A DNA stretch of 64,000 nucleotides from Actinokineospora baliensis (GTDB lineage Bacteria; Actinomycetota; Actinomycetes; Mycobacteriales; Pseudonocardiaceae): positions 496,001 through 560,000 of the forward strand of contig NZ_JAFBCK010000001.1 in the NCBI RefSeq assembly GCF_016907695.1, in the 5' to 3' direction. This document shows, piece by piece, positions 44,016 through 55,720 of the stretch (the stretch's first letter is position 1; each line of letters begins with the position of its first letter). The notes under the pieces are model-generated. The model made no database searches. It was not told where the DNA came from and saw only the letters and a program-made list of their open reading frames with translations. Both the position numbers and the translations under genes were made by a program.

Positions 44016-45359
44016 GTGCGCTTCGCAGCCCGCAGGACCGTGACCGCCCTCTTCGTCCCGCTGTGCGCCCTGCTCTTCGGGGCCACGCTCGCGACCCCGG
44101 TGGCCGCGCAGCCGGTGGTCCGCGGGGCCACGCAGCAGACGACGGGGGCCCAGGCGCCGACCTCGAACAGCGCCCAGTGCCAGAACCACGACCGGCCGCC
44201 GCCCCCGGTGGACACCTCCGAGGAGCCGCTGCCCGGCCAGCCGACGCCCGAGCCGCTGCCGGTGCCCAAGGAGCCGGTCGGCGGTACGCGGATGGGCGAG
44301 TGCGGCCTGGTGGTGCCCAACGGCGCCAAGGCGGCGATCGCGGGCGAGGTCACCTCGGCGTCCTGGGTGATCGCCGACATCGACACCGGCGCGGTGCTGG
44401 CCGCCAAGGACCCGCACGCCAGGGAGCGGCCCGCGTCGCTGATCAAGACGCTGCTGGCCGTGGTGGTGATCCGCGAGCTGCGCCTCGACGAGGTCGTCAC
44501 CGGCACCCAGGAGGACGCCAACCAGGAGGGCACCAAGGTCGGCGTCGGCCCCGGCGGCCAGTACACGGTCCGCCAACTGCTGTTCGCCCTGCTGATGCGC
44601 TCGGGCAACGACGCCGCGCACGCGCTGGCCGGGCAGCTCGGCGGCGTGCCCGCGGCGCTGGAGAAGATGAACGCGCTGGCCAAGGAGATCGGCGCGCTCG
44701 ACACCCGCGCCGCCACCCCGTCCGGCCTCGACGGCCCCGGCATGAGCACCTCGGCCTACGACCTGAGCCTGGTCTTCCGCGCGGCCATGAAGCACAAGGA
44801 GTTCGCCGAGGCCGTCGGCACCAAGTCGATCGACTTCCCCGGCTACGGCACCAAACCGGGCTACAAGGTCGTCAACGACAACAAGCTCCTCGGCCGCTAC
44901 CAGGGCTTCACCGGCGGCAAGACCGGCTTCACCGACGACGCCCGCCACACCTACGTGGGTGGCGCCAAGCGCGGCAACACCCGCATCGCGGTCGTCCTCC
45001 TGCGCGGCGAGCTCAACCCCAACCCCCTGGCCGAGCAGGCGTCCCGCCTCCTCGACTACGGCTTCGCCCTGGCCACCGAGAAGTCCAAGCCGGTCGGCCA
45101 GCTCGTCGACCACGCCCCAGAAGCCCAGCCCAAGCAGGACACCGGCATCGGCACCACGTCGTCCACCCAGCCGCCAGCGGGAACGACGCAGGGCAACTCG
45201 GACACCGCCCTCCCGCCGGACGCCCAGCGCTCGGCCTTCGGCAACTACGGCGCCCCCCTGGTCGCGCTCGCGGGCGTGGCGGTGCTGGTGTCATTCGGAC
45301 TCTGGTTCCGCCGCAAGCGCGCCCGCGCCGCTCGAGCCGCCCGCGCCGCCGCTGGCTGA
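44016..45359 (+). CDS. Serine-type D-Ala-D-Ala carboxypeptidase (S11)
   Basis: 447 residues, GTG start. Signal peptide (RRTVTALFVPLCALLFGATLA), Pro-rich spacer, then the penicillin-binding triad: SLIK (RPASLIKTLL), SGN (RSGNDAAHA) and KTG (TGGKTGFTDDARH). A C-terminal membrane helix (APLVALAGVAVLVSFGLWF) with a basic tail anchors it. Trims the terminal D-Ala of peptidoglycan stem peptides outside the membrane. Followed by a strong terminator. Confidence 0.93.
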   Translation: MRFAARRTVTALFVPLCALLFGATLATPVAAQPVVRGATQQTTGAQAPTSNSAQCQNHDRPPPPVDTSEEPLPGQPTPEPLPVPKEPVGGTRMGECGLVVPNGAKAAIAGEVTSASWVIADIDTGAVLAAKDPHARERPASLIKTLLAVVVIRELRLDEVVTGTQEDANQEGTKVGVGPGGQYTVRQLLFALLMRSGNDAAHALAGQLGGVPAALEKMNALAKEIGALDTRAATPSGLDGPGMSTSAYDLSLVFRAAMKHKEFAEAVGTKSIDFPGYGTKPGYKVVNDNKLLGRYQGFTGGKTGFTDDARHTYVGGAKRGNTRIAVVLLRGELNPNPLAEQASRLLDYGFALATEKSKPVGQLVDHAPEAQPKQDTGIGTTSSTQPPAGTTQGNSDTALPPDAQRSAFGNYGAPLVALAGVAVLVSFGLWFRRKRARAARAARAAAG

Positions 45360-45376
45360 TCACACCTCTTACGCAT

Positions 45377-45412
45377 AGAGCCCGCCCAGCTCCGAGGAGC
45401 TGGGCGGGCTCT
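45377..45412. terminator. Strong bidirectional terminator
   Basis: AGAGCCCGCCCAGCTCC (45377-45393) pairs with 45396-45412; effectively a 16-bp stem with a CGAG tetraloop. Lies between the carboxypeptidase gene and the convergent YihY gene. Confidence 0.85.
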
Positions 45413-45427
45413 TACGTTGAAGAAGGC

Positions 45428-46432
45428 CTACTTCCGGCGGCGGAGGGCCATGCCGAGGAGGGCGCCTACGCCGATCAGGCCCAGGGATTCCTTCAGGCGG
45501 GGGGTGCGGGCTTCCTCGACCACCGGGCGGATCACTGCGGGAGGTGGGGCCGCCGGGGGTTCTTTGACGATGTTCTCCTTGGCGGTGGCGGTCCAGGCTG
45601 TGATGAACAGGAGGAAGCGGGACACCAGGTTCGCGAACACCAGCAGACCGACGATCGGGCCGATGATGGCGCCGAGCGGGCCGCCCAGGACGGTGTTCAA
45701 GTAAAGGGTGCCGACCAGCTTGAGGATTTCGAAGCCGATCGCGGCGGCGAGGGCTCCGCGTACCGCGCTCTTGGCGCTCACCGGCCTGCGCGGCAACCGT
45801 GCGATCACCCATAGAAAGACGAGCCAGTTGGCGCCTATAGACAGCAGAGTGGCGACGATGAACAGCACGACTTTCGCCCACCCGTAGCCGCCCAGGCCTA
45901 CTGCGTCGAGCAGGGTGTCGGCGAGACCGCTGCCTATAGCGCTGAGGCTAAAAGAAACGGCGAGTGCGACGCCCAAGCCCAGTAGGGCCAAGAGGTCCAT
46001 CAGCATGCCGCGGAAGAACGGGCGCTGGTCGAGCTTTTGGCCCCACTGCGCGGTGAGCGCGTCGCGGAGGTTGCTCATCCAGCCGAGGCCGGTGTAGGCG
46101 GCGGTGAGCAGGCCGATGATCCCGACCTTGCCGCGTTCGTCGATGGCGGTGGTGACCAGGTCGTTCAGGGTTTGCCGGATGCTCGTCGGGGCGGCGCTGA
46201 CGATGCTGTCGCGCAGGTCCTTCAGCGTGTCCGGCTGGCCGTTGAGCACGAAACCGAGGACGGCGACGCCGATGAGGGTCAGCGGGAACAGCGACAGGAC
46301 GCTGAAGTAGGTGATCGACGCGGCGAAGTGGTTGCCGTAGCGCTCGGTGAACGCGTCGAAGGCCCGGATCAGGTGGTCGATGGCAGGCCGACGGGCGCGC
46401 AGCCGGGTCAGGGCCGACTCGTTCTCGGTCAC
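45428..46432 (-). CDS. YihY/virulence factor BrkB-family membrane protein
   Basis: 334 residues from GTG 46432, chosen because a TAGAGT box lies seven bases upstream (leaderless). About six helices; family signature FAASITYFSVLSLFPLTLIG, AYTGLGWMSNLRDALTAQWG and GALAAAIGFEILKLVGTLYL, GPLGAIIGPIVGLLVFANL. Function of the family is unresolved (once thought RNase BN). The C-terminal tail is Pro-rich and ends with a further helix. Confidence 0.88.
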   Translation of the reverse strand: MTENESALTRLRARRPAIDHLIRAFDAFTERYGNHFAASITYFSVLSLFPLTLIGVAVLGFVLNGQPDTLKDLRDSIVSAAPTSIRQTLNDLVTTAIDERGKVGIIGLLTAAYTGLGWMSNLRDALTAQWGQKLDQRPFFRGMLMDLLALLGLGVALAVSFSLSAIGSGLADTLLDAVGLGGYGWAKVVLFIVATLLSIGANWLVFLWVIARLPRRPVSAKSAVRGALAAAIGFEILKLVGTLYLNTVLGGPLGAIIGPIVGLLVFANLVSRFLLFITAWTATAKENIVKEPPAAPPPAVIRPVVEEARTPRLKESLGLIGVGALLGMALRRRK

Positions 46433-46619
46433 CAAGGGAACTCTAGCCGCCCAGGCCGCGGCCGCAACGCGAAAGATCTTCGGACGAGCGGGTTTCCGCC
46501 CGGCCAATCGCCCGAACGGGGTCAGTTGTGCGGAGAACGGGTGATCATCGTTCTCCCCGGGGCCCGACACCCCCTAGCGTCGGCGGAATCCGTCTCTGCA
46601 CCGATCATGAAAGGTCACC

Positions 46620-47285
46620 ATGACCCACACCCTCCAGGGCGTCGACGTCGCCGACCTGGTTCCGTCGCTGGGCGCCCAGCACTCCGTGTCCGTCACCAAC
46701 CGTTCCACTGTGGACGGACGCAACGCCGTGGTGTTCCAGAGCTCGCCGTCGCTGCCGGACAACGCCGTCCCGCTGGCCTGGCTGGCCCGCCTCTCCCGCC
46801 CCGGCACCACCGTCGCGCTGGAGTGGTCGCTGAACTACTGCTTCGTCCACGGCAGGCAGGGCAACCTCCACGACGGCGTCGACTACGGCCGCGCCGGAAT
46901 CCTCGACGCGAGGCTCGCCCGCTACAACGTCGCCGGATTGTCCTATAGGGCGGGGAACTTCGGTTTCCGCCGCGAGCCGGGCAACCACCCAGACGGCGTT
47001 CTCGCCGTGTTCCAGGACGACACCGTGCCCGGCGCGGGCGCCTACCGCCGGGGCTGCGTCGGCATCGGCATGGACGGCGCCGCCACCTTCGTCGCCCCGA
47101 CCGAACCGGGCGTCGACCTCACCTTCGACCCGCACCCCGAGTACTGGCTCACCCTGGCGCGCTACGCCGCGGGCGCCGTCGTCGACCCCGGCGCGACCGC
47201 CGCGGTCCGGCTCAGCTTCCCCGGCGGCAAGACCAGGGCCAACGCGGTGTTCACCGGCAGCACCTGGACCGTCGACTACAGCTAG
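46620..47285 (+). CDS. Hypothetical protein, possibly RhiA-like
   Basis: 221 residues, no signal peptide. Features: WLARLSRPGTTVALEWSLNYCFVHG, FQDDTVPGAGAYRRGCVGIGMDGAATF and DPHPEYWLTLARY. From memory these resemble the rhizosphere-expressed protein RhiA family, whose function is unknown; I am not sure. A TAGCGT box at about 46574 and AAAGG before the ATG could drive it as a single gene. Confidence 0.6.
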   Translation: MTHTLQGVDVADLVPSLGAQHSVSVTNRSTVDGRNAVVFQSSPSLPDNAVPLAWLARLSRPGTTVALEWSLNYCFVHGRQGNLHDGVDYGRAGILDARLARYNVAGLSYRAGNFGFRREPGNHPDGVLAVFQDDTVPGAGAYRRGCVGIGMDGAATFVAPTEPGVDLTFDPHPEYWLTLARYAAGAVVDPGATAAVRLSFPGGKTRANAVFTGSTWTVDYS

Positions 47286-47296
47286 GCGACTCGCGA

Positions 47297-49992
<2,696 letters not shown>

Positions 49993-50001
49993 TTCTTACG
50001 C

Positions 50002-50035
50002 CAAGAGCCCCCCGTGTTCGCACGGGGGGCTCTTG
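50002..50035 (+). terminator. Terminator with UUCG tetraloop
   Basis: 15-bp perfect stem CAAGAGCCCCCCGTG (50002-50016) and complement (50021-50035) around TTCG, then CTTTGCTTTT. Twelve bases after the protease stop. Confidence 0.9.
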
Positions 50036-50052
50036 CTTTGCTTTTAGGTGCT

Positions 50053-50355
50053 TTAGGCCCGGTTGTCGGCCTGGTGCGCCCGCCGCGGCGCGGGCACCTT
50101 CAACGGCGTCACCACGGGCACCGGCGCCTTGGTCGTTTTGCGCCTGCGCACGAGCCCCACGGCGAACCCACCGACCCCGACGATCACCGCCGCGATCCCG
50201 ACCGGACCGGCCACGGTGAACGGCACGCTGCTCTCCACCGCACCCCCGTCAACGGCGGCCGAAGCGACCTGGTCGGACCCGAGTGCGAAAACCACCGCCC
50301 CCGCCGTGGCGACCGCCATGCGAGCCACCAGCGCGCGCGGAGTCCACGCGCTCAC
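50053..50355 (-). CDS. Small secreted/membrane protein
   Basis: 100 residues. N-terminal signal-like helix (ALVARMAVATAGAVVFALG..ASA), a short outer loop, a membrane helix (VAGPVGIAAVIVGVGGFAVGLV) and a basic cytoplasmic tail (RRRKTTKAP). Function unknown. No partner gene on the same strand. Confidence 0.6.
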   Translation of the reverse strand: MSAWTPRALVARMAVATAGAVVFALGSDQVASAAVDGGAVESSVPFTVAGPVGIAAVIVGVGGFAVGLVRRRKTTKAPVPVVTPLKVPAPRRAHQADNRA

Positions 50356-50728
50356 GAATCGACACCACTTGACACAGCTCTACCGTCCCTCGATTGGACT
50401 AGCACCATCGGCCTGGTCCCCGGAACCCGCGACCGATCGTGGCGGCCGGAACCGCACGTTCGGTTGACGCCCGCGAGACTAGCCCTGCACACGCCCCCCG
50501 GCGGCACGGGGTAGTCGATCACCAGATGGCCACGTGGCAGTCAGCGCAGTGGCGCTGGTCACCGATGCCCTGGTCGCGCGGCGGAACTGTGGGTAAGCGC
50601 GAGGTTGCTCGGGGTGACCCACAGGCGCCCCACAGACCACCTACCCGGGTGACCCCCAAGCGGCCCTGCCGCGTCAGGCGCCAGGCTCGGTCGGCGGCCA
50701 GTTATCAGAGGGCAGCGACGGGGCATGG
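50356..50728. other. Intergenic stretch with an xth relic
   Basis: 373 bases between the small membrane gene and the nucleotidyltransferase gene. I see no coding frame with proper codon use. The end nearest 50728 holds a relic of an exonuclease III 3' end (see 50674-50739). Confidence 0.55.
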
Positions 50729-50739
50729 TCACGCCAGCG
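50674..50739 (-). pseudogene. Relic of an exonuclease III 3' end
   Basis: Minus strand from 50739 reads RWRDHAPSLPSDNWPPTEPGA stop (quoted in parts: RWRDHAP, NWPPTE). The intact xth ends RWTDHAPVTAVYNWPPTD stop. The catalytic DHAP motif and the NWPPT tail are kept, and the nucleotide alignment runs over about 50 bases. The relic touches the 3' end of the nucleotidyltransferase gene (stop at 50729), so that gene sits between two copies of the xth 3' end. Confidence 0.7.
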
Positions 50740-51055
50740 GGCCGCACGCGGCGGCATAGAGCGTCTCCCTTGTTTCCAGCACCTGCTGCCGGAAGTACGG
50801 GTTCCGCAGACCAGCGGTGGTCACGACGTCCACCGGGCGTCCGAGCAGGGCCTCAAGGCCCTCCTTGAGCGAGAAGAAGGCGTCGAACTCGGGGCCGTCG
50901 ACGAACTCGACGAGGACGTCGACATCGCTGGTGGCGGGGTTGAAGTGCACGCCGAGCGCTGAACCGAACAGGTCGAGCCTGCGGACCCCGGTCCGGCGGC
51001 AGAGGTCTTCGATCTGCGGCAACCTGGCCGCGACGAGCTCGTGCACGGCCACCAC
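50729..51055 (-). CDS. MNT-type nucleotidyltransferase (minimal, pol-beta fold)
   Basis: 108 residues from GTG 51055, overlapping the xth stop (51057-51059 region). The active-site motif is LFGSALGVHFNPATSDVDVLVEF (GSx10DxD), then LKEGLEALLGRPVDVVTTAGLRNPYF. Such proteins are usually antitoxins that AMPylate a HEPN RNase partner, but no HEPN gene is adjacent. The C-terminal AAACGPLA may derive from the junction with the xth relic. Start alternatives: GTG at 51052 or 51046. Confidence 0.8.
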   Translation of the reverse strand: MVAVHELVAARLPQIEDLCRRTGVRRLDLFGSALGVHFNPATSDVDVLVEFVDGPEFDAFFSLKEGLEALLGRPVDVVTTAGLRNPYFRQQVLETRETLYAAACGPLA

Positions 51056-51056
51056 C

Positions 51057-51863
51057 TCAGTCGGTCGGCGGCCAGTTGTAGACAGCCGTGACCGGGGCGT
51101 GGTCGGTCCAGCGGGCGTCGTAGCTGGCGGGGCGTTCGACGGCGATGGTGGTGGTGCGGTCGGCGAGGCGGGGGGTGGCGACGTGGAGGTCGATGCGCCA
51201 GCCGGAGTCGTTGTCGAAGGCTTTGCCGCGGTAGGACCACCACGTGTACGGGCCGGGGCCCTCGGGGTGCAGTTGGCGCAGGACGTCGCGGTAGCCGGCT
51301 TCGGTGAACAGCTTGCCCATCCAGGCGCGTTCGCCGGGGGTGAAGCCCGCGTTCTTTCGGTTGGCCTTCCACGCCTTGAGGTCGATCTCCTGGTGCGCGA
51401 TGTTCCAGTCGCCGCAGACCAGGACCTCACGGCCGTCGGCGGCGGCCTTGGCGCGCAGTTCCACCAGGTACGGCAGGAACGTCTCCATGAAGCGTTCCTT
51501 CTGGTCCTGCCGCAGCGTGCCGACCTCGCCGCTGGGCAGGTAGACGCTGCCGACGACCACGCCGGGGAACCACGCCTCGACGTAGCGGCCGCTGGCCTCG
51601 AACTCGGGGACGCCGAAGCCGACCCGGGTGGCCTCGGGCGCTTCCCGCGAGTACACCGCGACCCCGTTGCGCCCGCGCAGCAGCGTCGACTCGGCGTGCA
51701 CCGCGTGCCAGCCCTCGCTGAACTCCGCGGGCAGCTCGTCGACCGGGGAGCGCACCTCCTGCAGGCAGACGACGTCGGCCTCGGTGGCGGCGAGCCACTC
51801 CAGGAAGCCCTTCTTGGCGGCAGCACGCAGCCCGTTCACGTTGACGGTGGCGACAGTCAGCAC
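51057..51863 (-). CDS. xth: Exodeoxyribonuclease III
   Basis: 268 residues, GTG start. AP endonuclease/3' exonuclease of base-excision repair. Motifs: ATVNVNGLRAAAKKGF, VCLQEVRSP (metal Glu), GDWNIAHQEIDL (catalytic Asp/Asn), and the final TDHAPV with the catalytic Asp-His. A relic copy of its last 22 codons lies 320 bases downstream. Confidence 0.94.
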   Translation of the reverse strand: MLTVATVNVNGLRAAAKKGFLEWLAATEADVVCLQEVRSPVDELPAEFSEGWHAVHAESTLLRGRNGVAVYSREAPEATRVGFGVPEFEASGRYVEAWFPGVVVGSVYLPSGEVGTLRQDQKERFMETFLPYLVELRAKAAADGREVLVCGDWNIAHQEIDLKAWKANRKNAGFTPGERAWMGKLFTEAGYRDVLRQLHPEGPGPYTWWSYRGKAFDNDSGWRIDLHVATPRLADRTTTIAVERPASYDARWTDHAPVTAVYNWPPTD

Positions 51864-51878
51864 GCCACCACCCTATGA

Positions 51879-52196
51879 CTAGCCGCAGTCGCGACCTTCG
51901 AGCGGCTTGAGGAACTCGTTGGACGCCCAGCGGTTCTCGCCGAGCTTGCGGTACCCGTTCTGCACGAGCTTGTCCGCGTCGCTCTCGGCGCCGCTCTTGA
52001 ACTTGCCCACGATCTCCGCCGCCGCTTCCGGCTTGGCCCGCACGTTGAGCACGTCAGCGGTGACCGCCACCCGGCACCCGCCCACGCCACTGGTCGGCGC
52101 CGACTCGCCGTTGGGCGGCTCGACCCCCATCGAGTAGATGATCGCGACGGCGACGATGCCACCGCCGACGAGCAGGGTGCCCTTGGGCAGCAACAC
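51879..52196 (-). CDS. SH3-like (SH3b) domain membrane-anchored protein
   Basis: 105 residues, GTG start. One N-terminal membrane helix (GTLLVGGGIVAVAIIYSMGV), then an extracytoplasmic bacterial SH3 domain: VAVTADVLNVRAKPEAAAEIVG and NRWASNEFLKPL. SH3b domains bind cell wall peptides. Co-oriented with xth, 15 bases upstream of it. Confidence 0.78.
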   Translation of the reverse strand: MLLPKGTLLVGGGIVAVAIIYSMGVEPPNGESAPTSGVGGCRVAVTADVLNVRAKPEAAAEIVGKFKSGAESDADKLVQNGYRKLGENRWASNEFLKPLEGRDCG

Positions 52197-52329
52197 GACT
52201 CACACTCCACGGTGCGCGGACGGATCCCCTCCACGGTCCCGCACCCGCCCTGATGCGCGCCAGTGCCCGTGGCCGGAACCACCCACTGGAGCCAACGCCG
52301 GGCACCGTCAGTCACGGGCGCGCAACAGA

Positions 52330-52359
52330 ACGGCCCCCGCGCCTGAGCACGGGGGCCGT
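52330..52359 (-). terminator. Terminator after icd
   Basis: 10-bp stem ACGGCCCCCG (52330-52339) with complement 52350-52359 and a 10-nt loop, 14 bases past the icd stop. Confidence 0.7.
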
Positions 52360-52373
52360 CCAACGAGAGAGCG

Positions 52374-53591
52374 TCAGCCAGCGGCCTTCTGCAGGTTCTC
52401 GTCGAGGGTCGCGAGGAACTCCTCGGTGGTCTGCCACTCCTGATCCTTGCTGACCAGCAGCGCCAGGTCCTTGGTCATGCGGCCGCTCTCCACGGTCTCG
52501 ATGACCACGCGCTCCAGGGTCTCGGCGAAGCCGGTGACCTCGGGCGTGCTGTCGAGCTTGCCGCGGTGGGCCAGACCGCGGGTCCAGGCGTAGATGGACG
52601 CGATCGGGTTGGTCGAGGTCGGCTTGCCCGCCTGGTGCTGGCGGTAGTGCCGGGTGACCGTGCCGTGCGCGGCCTCGGCCTCGACGGTGCGGCCGTCGGG
52701 CGTCGACAGGACCGAGGTCATCAGGCCGAGGGAGCCGAAGCCCTGGGCGACGGTGTCGGACTGGACGTCGCCGTCGTAGTTCTTGCAGGCCCAGACGTAG
52801 CCGCCCTCCCACTTCATCGCGGCGGCGACCATGTCGTCGATCAGGCGGTGCTCGTAGGTGAGGCCCTTGGCGTCGAACTCGGCCTTGAACTCGGCGTCGA
52901 AGACGGCCTGGAAGATGTCCTTGAAGGCACCGTCGTAGGCCTTGAGGATGGTGTTCTTCGTCGACATGTACACCGGGTAGTCCCGCTGCAGGCCGTACGA
53001 GAAGGAGGCCCGCGCGAAGTCCTCGATGGACTTGGTGAAGTTGTACATGCCCATCGCGACGCCGCCGTCGGGGCCGTAGTTGGCCACCACGTGCTTGACC
53101 GGCTCGGAGCCGTCCGCCGGGGTGAAGGTGATGGTCAGCTCACCGGCGCCGGGGACCTTGAAGTTGGTGGCCTTGTACTGGTCGCCGTGCGCGTGGCGGC
53201 CGATGATGATCGGCTTGGTCCAGCCGGGCACCAGGCGCGGGATGTTGGAGATGATGATCGGCTCGCGGAAGACCACGCCGCCGAGGATGTTGCGGATGGT
53301 GCCGTTGGGCGAGACCCACATCTTCTTGAGGCCGAACTCCTCGACCCGCGCCTCGTCCGGGGTGATGGTGGCGCACTTGACGCCGACCCCGTGCTGCTTG
53401 ATGGCGTTGGCGGCGTCGATCGTCACCTGGTCGTCGGTGGCGTCGCGGTGCTCGATGCCCAGGTCGTAGTACTCCAGGTCCACGTCCAGGTAGGGGTGGA
53501 TCAGCTTGTCCTTGATGAACTGCCAGATGATCCGGGTCATCTCGTCGCCGTCGAGTTCGACGACCTTCCCCTGGACCTTGATCTTGGCCAT
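52374..53591 (-). CDS. icd: NADP-dependent isocitrate dehydrogenase (dimeric, eukaryote-like type)
   Basis: 405 residues. Oxidative decarboxylation of isocitrate to 2-oxoglutarate in the TCA cycle. Begins [21 protein letters not shown]; substrate site [19 protein letters not shown], metal Asp in [22 protein letters not shown] region [20 protein letters not shown] with GAGAGGAG upstream. Confidence 0.96.
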   Translation of the reverse strand: MAKIKVQGKVVELDGDEMTRIIWQFIKDKLIHPYLDVDLEYYDLGIEHRDATDDQVTIDAANAIKQHGVGVKCATITPDEARVEEFGLKKMWVSPNGTIRNILGGVVFREPIIISNIPRLVPGWTKPIIIGRHAHGDQYKATNFKVPGAGELTITFTPADGSEPVKHVVANYGPDGGVAMGMYNFTKSIEDFARASFSYGLQRDYPVYMSTKNTILKAYDGAFKDIFQAVFDAEFKAEFDAKGLTYEHRLIDDMVAAAMKWEGGYVWACKNYDGDVQSDTVAQGFGSLGLMTSVLSTPDGRTVEAEAAHGTVTRHYRQHQAGKPTSTNPIASIYAWTRGLAHRGKLDSTPEVTGFAETLERVVIETVESGRMTKDLALLVSKDQEWQTTEEFLATLDENLQKAAG

Positions 53592-53713
53592 GAGCCGCGG
53601 TGCTCCTCTCGCCTTCTACGCCTTCAAACGGTACAAGCGTACTGCTATCCGGGCGCACCACGCCTGTGGGCGCGGTCACCCGGATCGTAGGCCGTCAAGG
53701 TATCCTGACAGAC

Positions 53714-54106
53714 ATGCACGACATGGACCTCCCGGGCCACCGCGGCGGCGTGACCGACCTGCGACCGCACTGCGACTGCGGGTGGACGGCCGACCGGCAC
53801 TTCCGCGACCGCGAGGAGGCCACCGCGCACTGGTTCCGCGCGCACGCGCTGCCCGCGGTCGAGGCCGAACCGCCGAGCTGGCTGCTGGTCAAGTCCGACG
53901 TGCTGCGCGAGCAGGTGGAAGAGCTGATCAAGACCCGCCCGGCGGTCGCGCTCAAGCTGCTGCACGAGGTGGAGGCGTGGCACCGGCCGCTGACCCAGCG
54001 CGCCGTCGCCGCCGCCCGCACCTCGGGGGCGTCCTGGAGCGAGGTGGGCCAGGCGTTAGGCGTGACCAGGCAGGCCGCGCACGAACGGTTCCGCGACCTG
54101 GGCTGA
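53714..54106 (+). CDS. Small protein with C-terminal helix-turn-helix
   Basis: 130 residues. N-terminal His/Cys-containing part (HCDCGWTADRHF, EATAHWFRAHAL) may bind metal; the C-terminus RTSGASWSEVGQALGVTRQAAHERF is a helix-turn-helix of the kind found in small actinobacterial regulators. Leaderless: TATCCT at 53701-53706 ends seven bases before the ATG. The 3' end overlaps the convergent acetyltransferase gene by 51 bases. Confidence 0.72.
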   Translation: MHDMDLPGHRGGVTDLRPHCDCGWTADRHFRDREEATAHWFRAHALPAVEAEPPSWLLVKSDVLREQVEELIKTRPAVALKLLHEVEAWHRPLTQRAVAAARTSGASWSEVGQALGVTRQAAHERFRDLG

Positions 54107-54655
54107 GGGCCACTCGCTGGCCAGCATCGCGTAGACGGCCTCATCGGCCCACCGGCCGCGGACGAACTCGTTGCGCACGAAGTGCGCCTCCTTGCGCATC
54201 CCCAGCCGTTCGAGCAGCCGCGTCGAGGCCGCGTTGTCGGCGTCGAGCCGCGCGATCACCCGGTGCATGTCGAGGTCGTCGAACGCGGTCCGCACCAGCT
54301 GGGCGGCCGCCTCCGTGGCGTAGCCGCGGCCCGCGTGGTCGGGGTGGAAGATGTAGCCGATCTCGACGGTCCGGTGCTCCTCGCTGACCCAGGCCAGGTG
54401 CACCTCGCCCAGCAGCTCGCCGGTCTCGGCCAGGTCCACGGCGAGGATCACGCGGTCGCCCTCGGCGGTCAGCGCGGTTCGCGTCATCCGGTCGGCCAGC
54501 GCCGCCTCGGCCTCTTCGCGCGTGCGCGGACCCCAGTAGAGGTACTGCGTCACGTCTTCGCGCGACTGGGCGCGGTAGAGCTGGTCGGCGTCTTCTGGGC
54601 CGTAGGGGCGCAAAACGAGTCGGCGGGTCTTGATCGGAAACGGCGGGAGCGGCAC
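54056..54655 (-). CDS. GNAT-family N-acetyltransferase (RimJ-like)
   Basis: 199 residues from GTG 54655; a TAGGAT box seven bases upstream suggests a leaderless start, and the long frame to 54952 was rejected. Motifs: IKTRRLVLRPYGPEDADQLY at the start, IGYIFHPDHAGRGYATEAA (acetyl-CoA loop) and DNAASTRLLERLGMRKEAHF. This is the RimJ/RimL-like branch that acetylates N-termini or small molecules. Confidence 0.9.
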   Translation of the reverse strand: MPLPPFPIKTRRLVLRPYGPEDADQLYRAQSREDVTQYLYWGPRTREEAEAALADRMTRTALTAEGDRVILAVDLAETGELLGEVHLAWVSEEHRTVEIGYIFHPDHAGRGYATEAAAQLVRTAFDDLDMHRVIARLDADNAASTRLLERLGMRKEAHFVRNEFVRGRWADEAVYAMLASEWPSAQVAEPFVRGLPGHA

Positions 54656-54713
54656 CCCGCGGATCCTAGAGTGAGCGGCGTTCGTCGGCTTTCGAGTTTC
54701 CTGGGGGTCTCCG

Positions 54714-55526
54714 GTGTCGACCGGTCCTACGCACGCCATGAGCGGGCTCGCCGCGTGGGCCGCGGTCACCGCGCTCGCCGAGGGCACCGCCATCGGCAGC
54801 CTGTCGGCCAAGGGCTGGCTGGTCGGGGCCGTCCTGGCCACCGGGGCGGCGCTGTTACCCGACCTCGACCACCCGGAGTCGACCGTCTCGTCGACCTTCG
54901 GGCCGGTGACCCAGGCCGCGTCGAAGATCTTCAACACCATCAGCCGCGGCATCTACAAGGTGACCAGGACCAAGCGGGACTCCAAGCGCGAGGGCGGGCA
55001 CCGCGGCTTCACCCACACGCTGGTGTTCGCGCTGATCGCGACCGTGGTGACCACCGCGATCATCCAGACCAGCCGGTCGTGGGCGCTGCCGGTGCTGATG
55101 TTCTTCTTCAGCGGGCTCGCGGTGCGCGGGATCATGCACAAGTGGTGCCCGCGCAACGACGCGCTGTGGATCACCGGGACGGCGCTGCTGCTCACCTACG
55201 CCTGCCTGAAGTGGACCGACCAGACCACCGCCGACGCCGCGGCCTGCGGGGTCGCGGTCGGCATCGGCTGCATCGCGCACTACCTCGGTGACGCGATCAC
55301 CGAGCAGGGCTGCCCGATCCTGTGGCCCGTACCGATCGCCTGGAAGACCTGGTACCCGGTCGCCCCGCCGAAGTTCCTGCGGATGCGCACCGGCGGCCGG
55401 GTCGAGATGGCCCTGGTCGGCCCCGCGCTGACCGTGGTCGCGGTGTGGATGTCCGCGGTCGCGCTGCAGCGGACCGGAGTGCTGCCGATGCTCGACGGGG
55501 TGCCGCTCACACCGTGGGCCATGTAG
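54714..55526 (+). CDS. Membrane-bound metal-dependent hydrolase (YdjM/DUF457 family)
   Basis: 270 residues, GTG start. The motif ALLPDLDHPESTVS and HRGFTHTLVFALIATV are the DxDH and HRG(F/I)(T/S)H signatures of the YdjM family, with several membrane helices after (ALPVLMFFFSGLAV, ITGTALLLTYACL, ALVGPALTVVAVWM). HYLGDAIT..GCPILWP is the conserved C-terminal part. The E. coli relative is SOS-regulated; no LexA box seen here. Confidence 0.85.
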   Translation: MSTGPTHAMSGLAAWAAVTALAEGTAIGSLSAKGWLVGAVLATGAALLPDLDHPESTVSSTFGPVTQAASKIFNTISRGIYKVTRTKRDSKREGGHRGFTHTLVFALIATVVTTAIIQTSRSWALPVLMFFFSGLAVRGIMHKWCPRNDALWITGTALLLTYACLKWTDQTTADAAACGVAVGIGCIAHYLGDAITEQGCPILWPVPIAWKTWYPVAPPKFLRMRTGGRVEMALVGPALTVVAVWMSAVALQRTGVLPMLDGVPLTPWAM

Positions 55527-55720
55527 CGCCGACAAGCGCCGCGGCCGAATTTGTCGGCCGATGACAAGTTATTCCGGAATTCGGTTCCGGTATTGCCCGC
55601 CGCACGCGCCGGCTGTTTCATTTGTCTTCCCCTTAGCTTGCCCGTAACACACCCGCCACAACGGAGCGGTTGTTTCGCCGTGCCGTTTTCCGGGCGTGGG
55701 CGTCCAGAGAGGAAGCCAGC

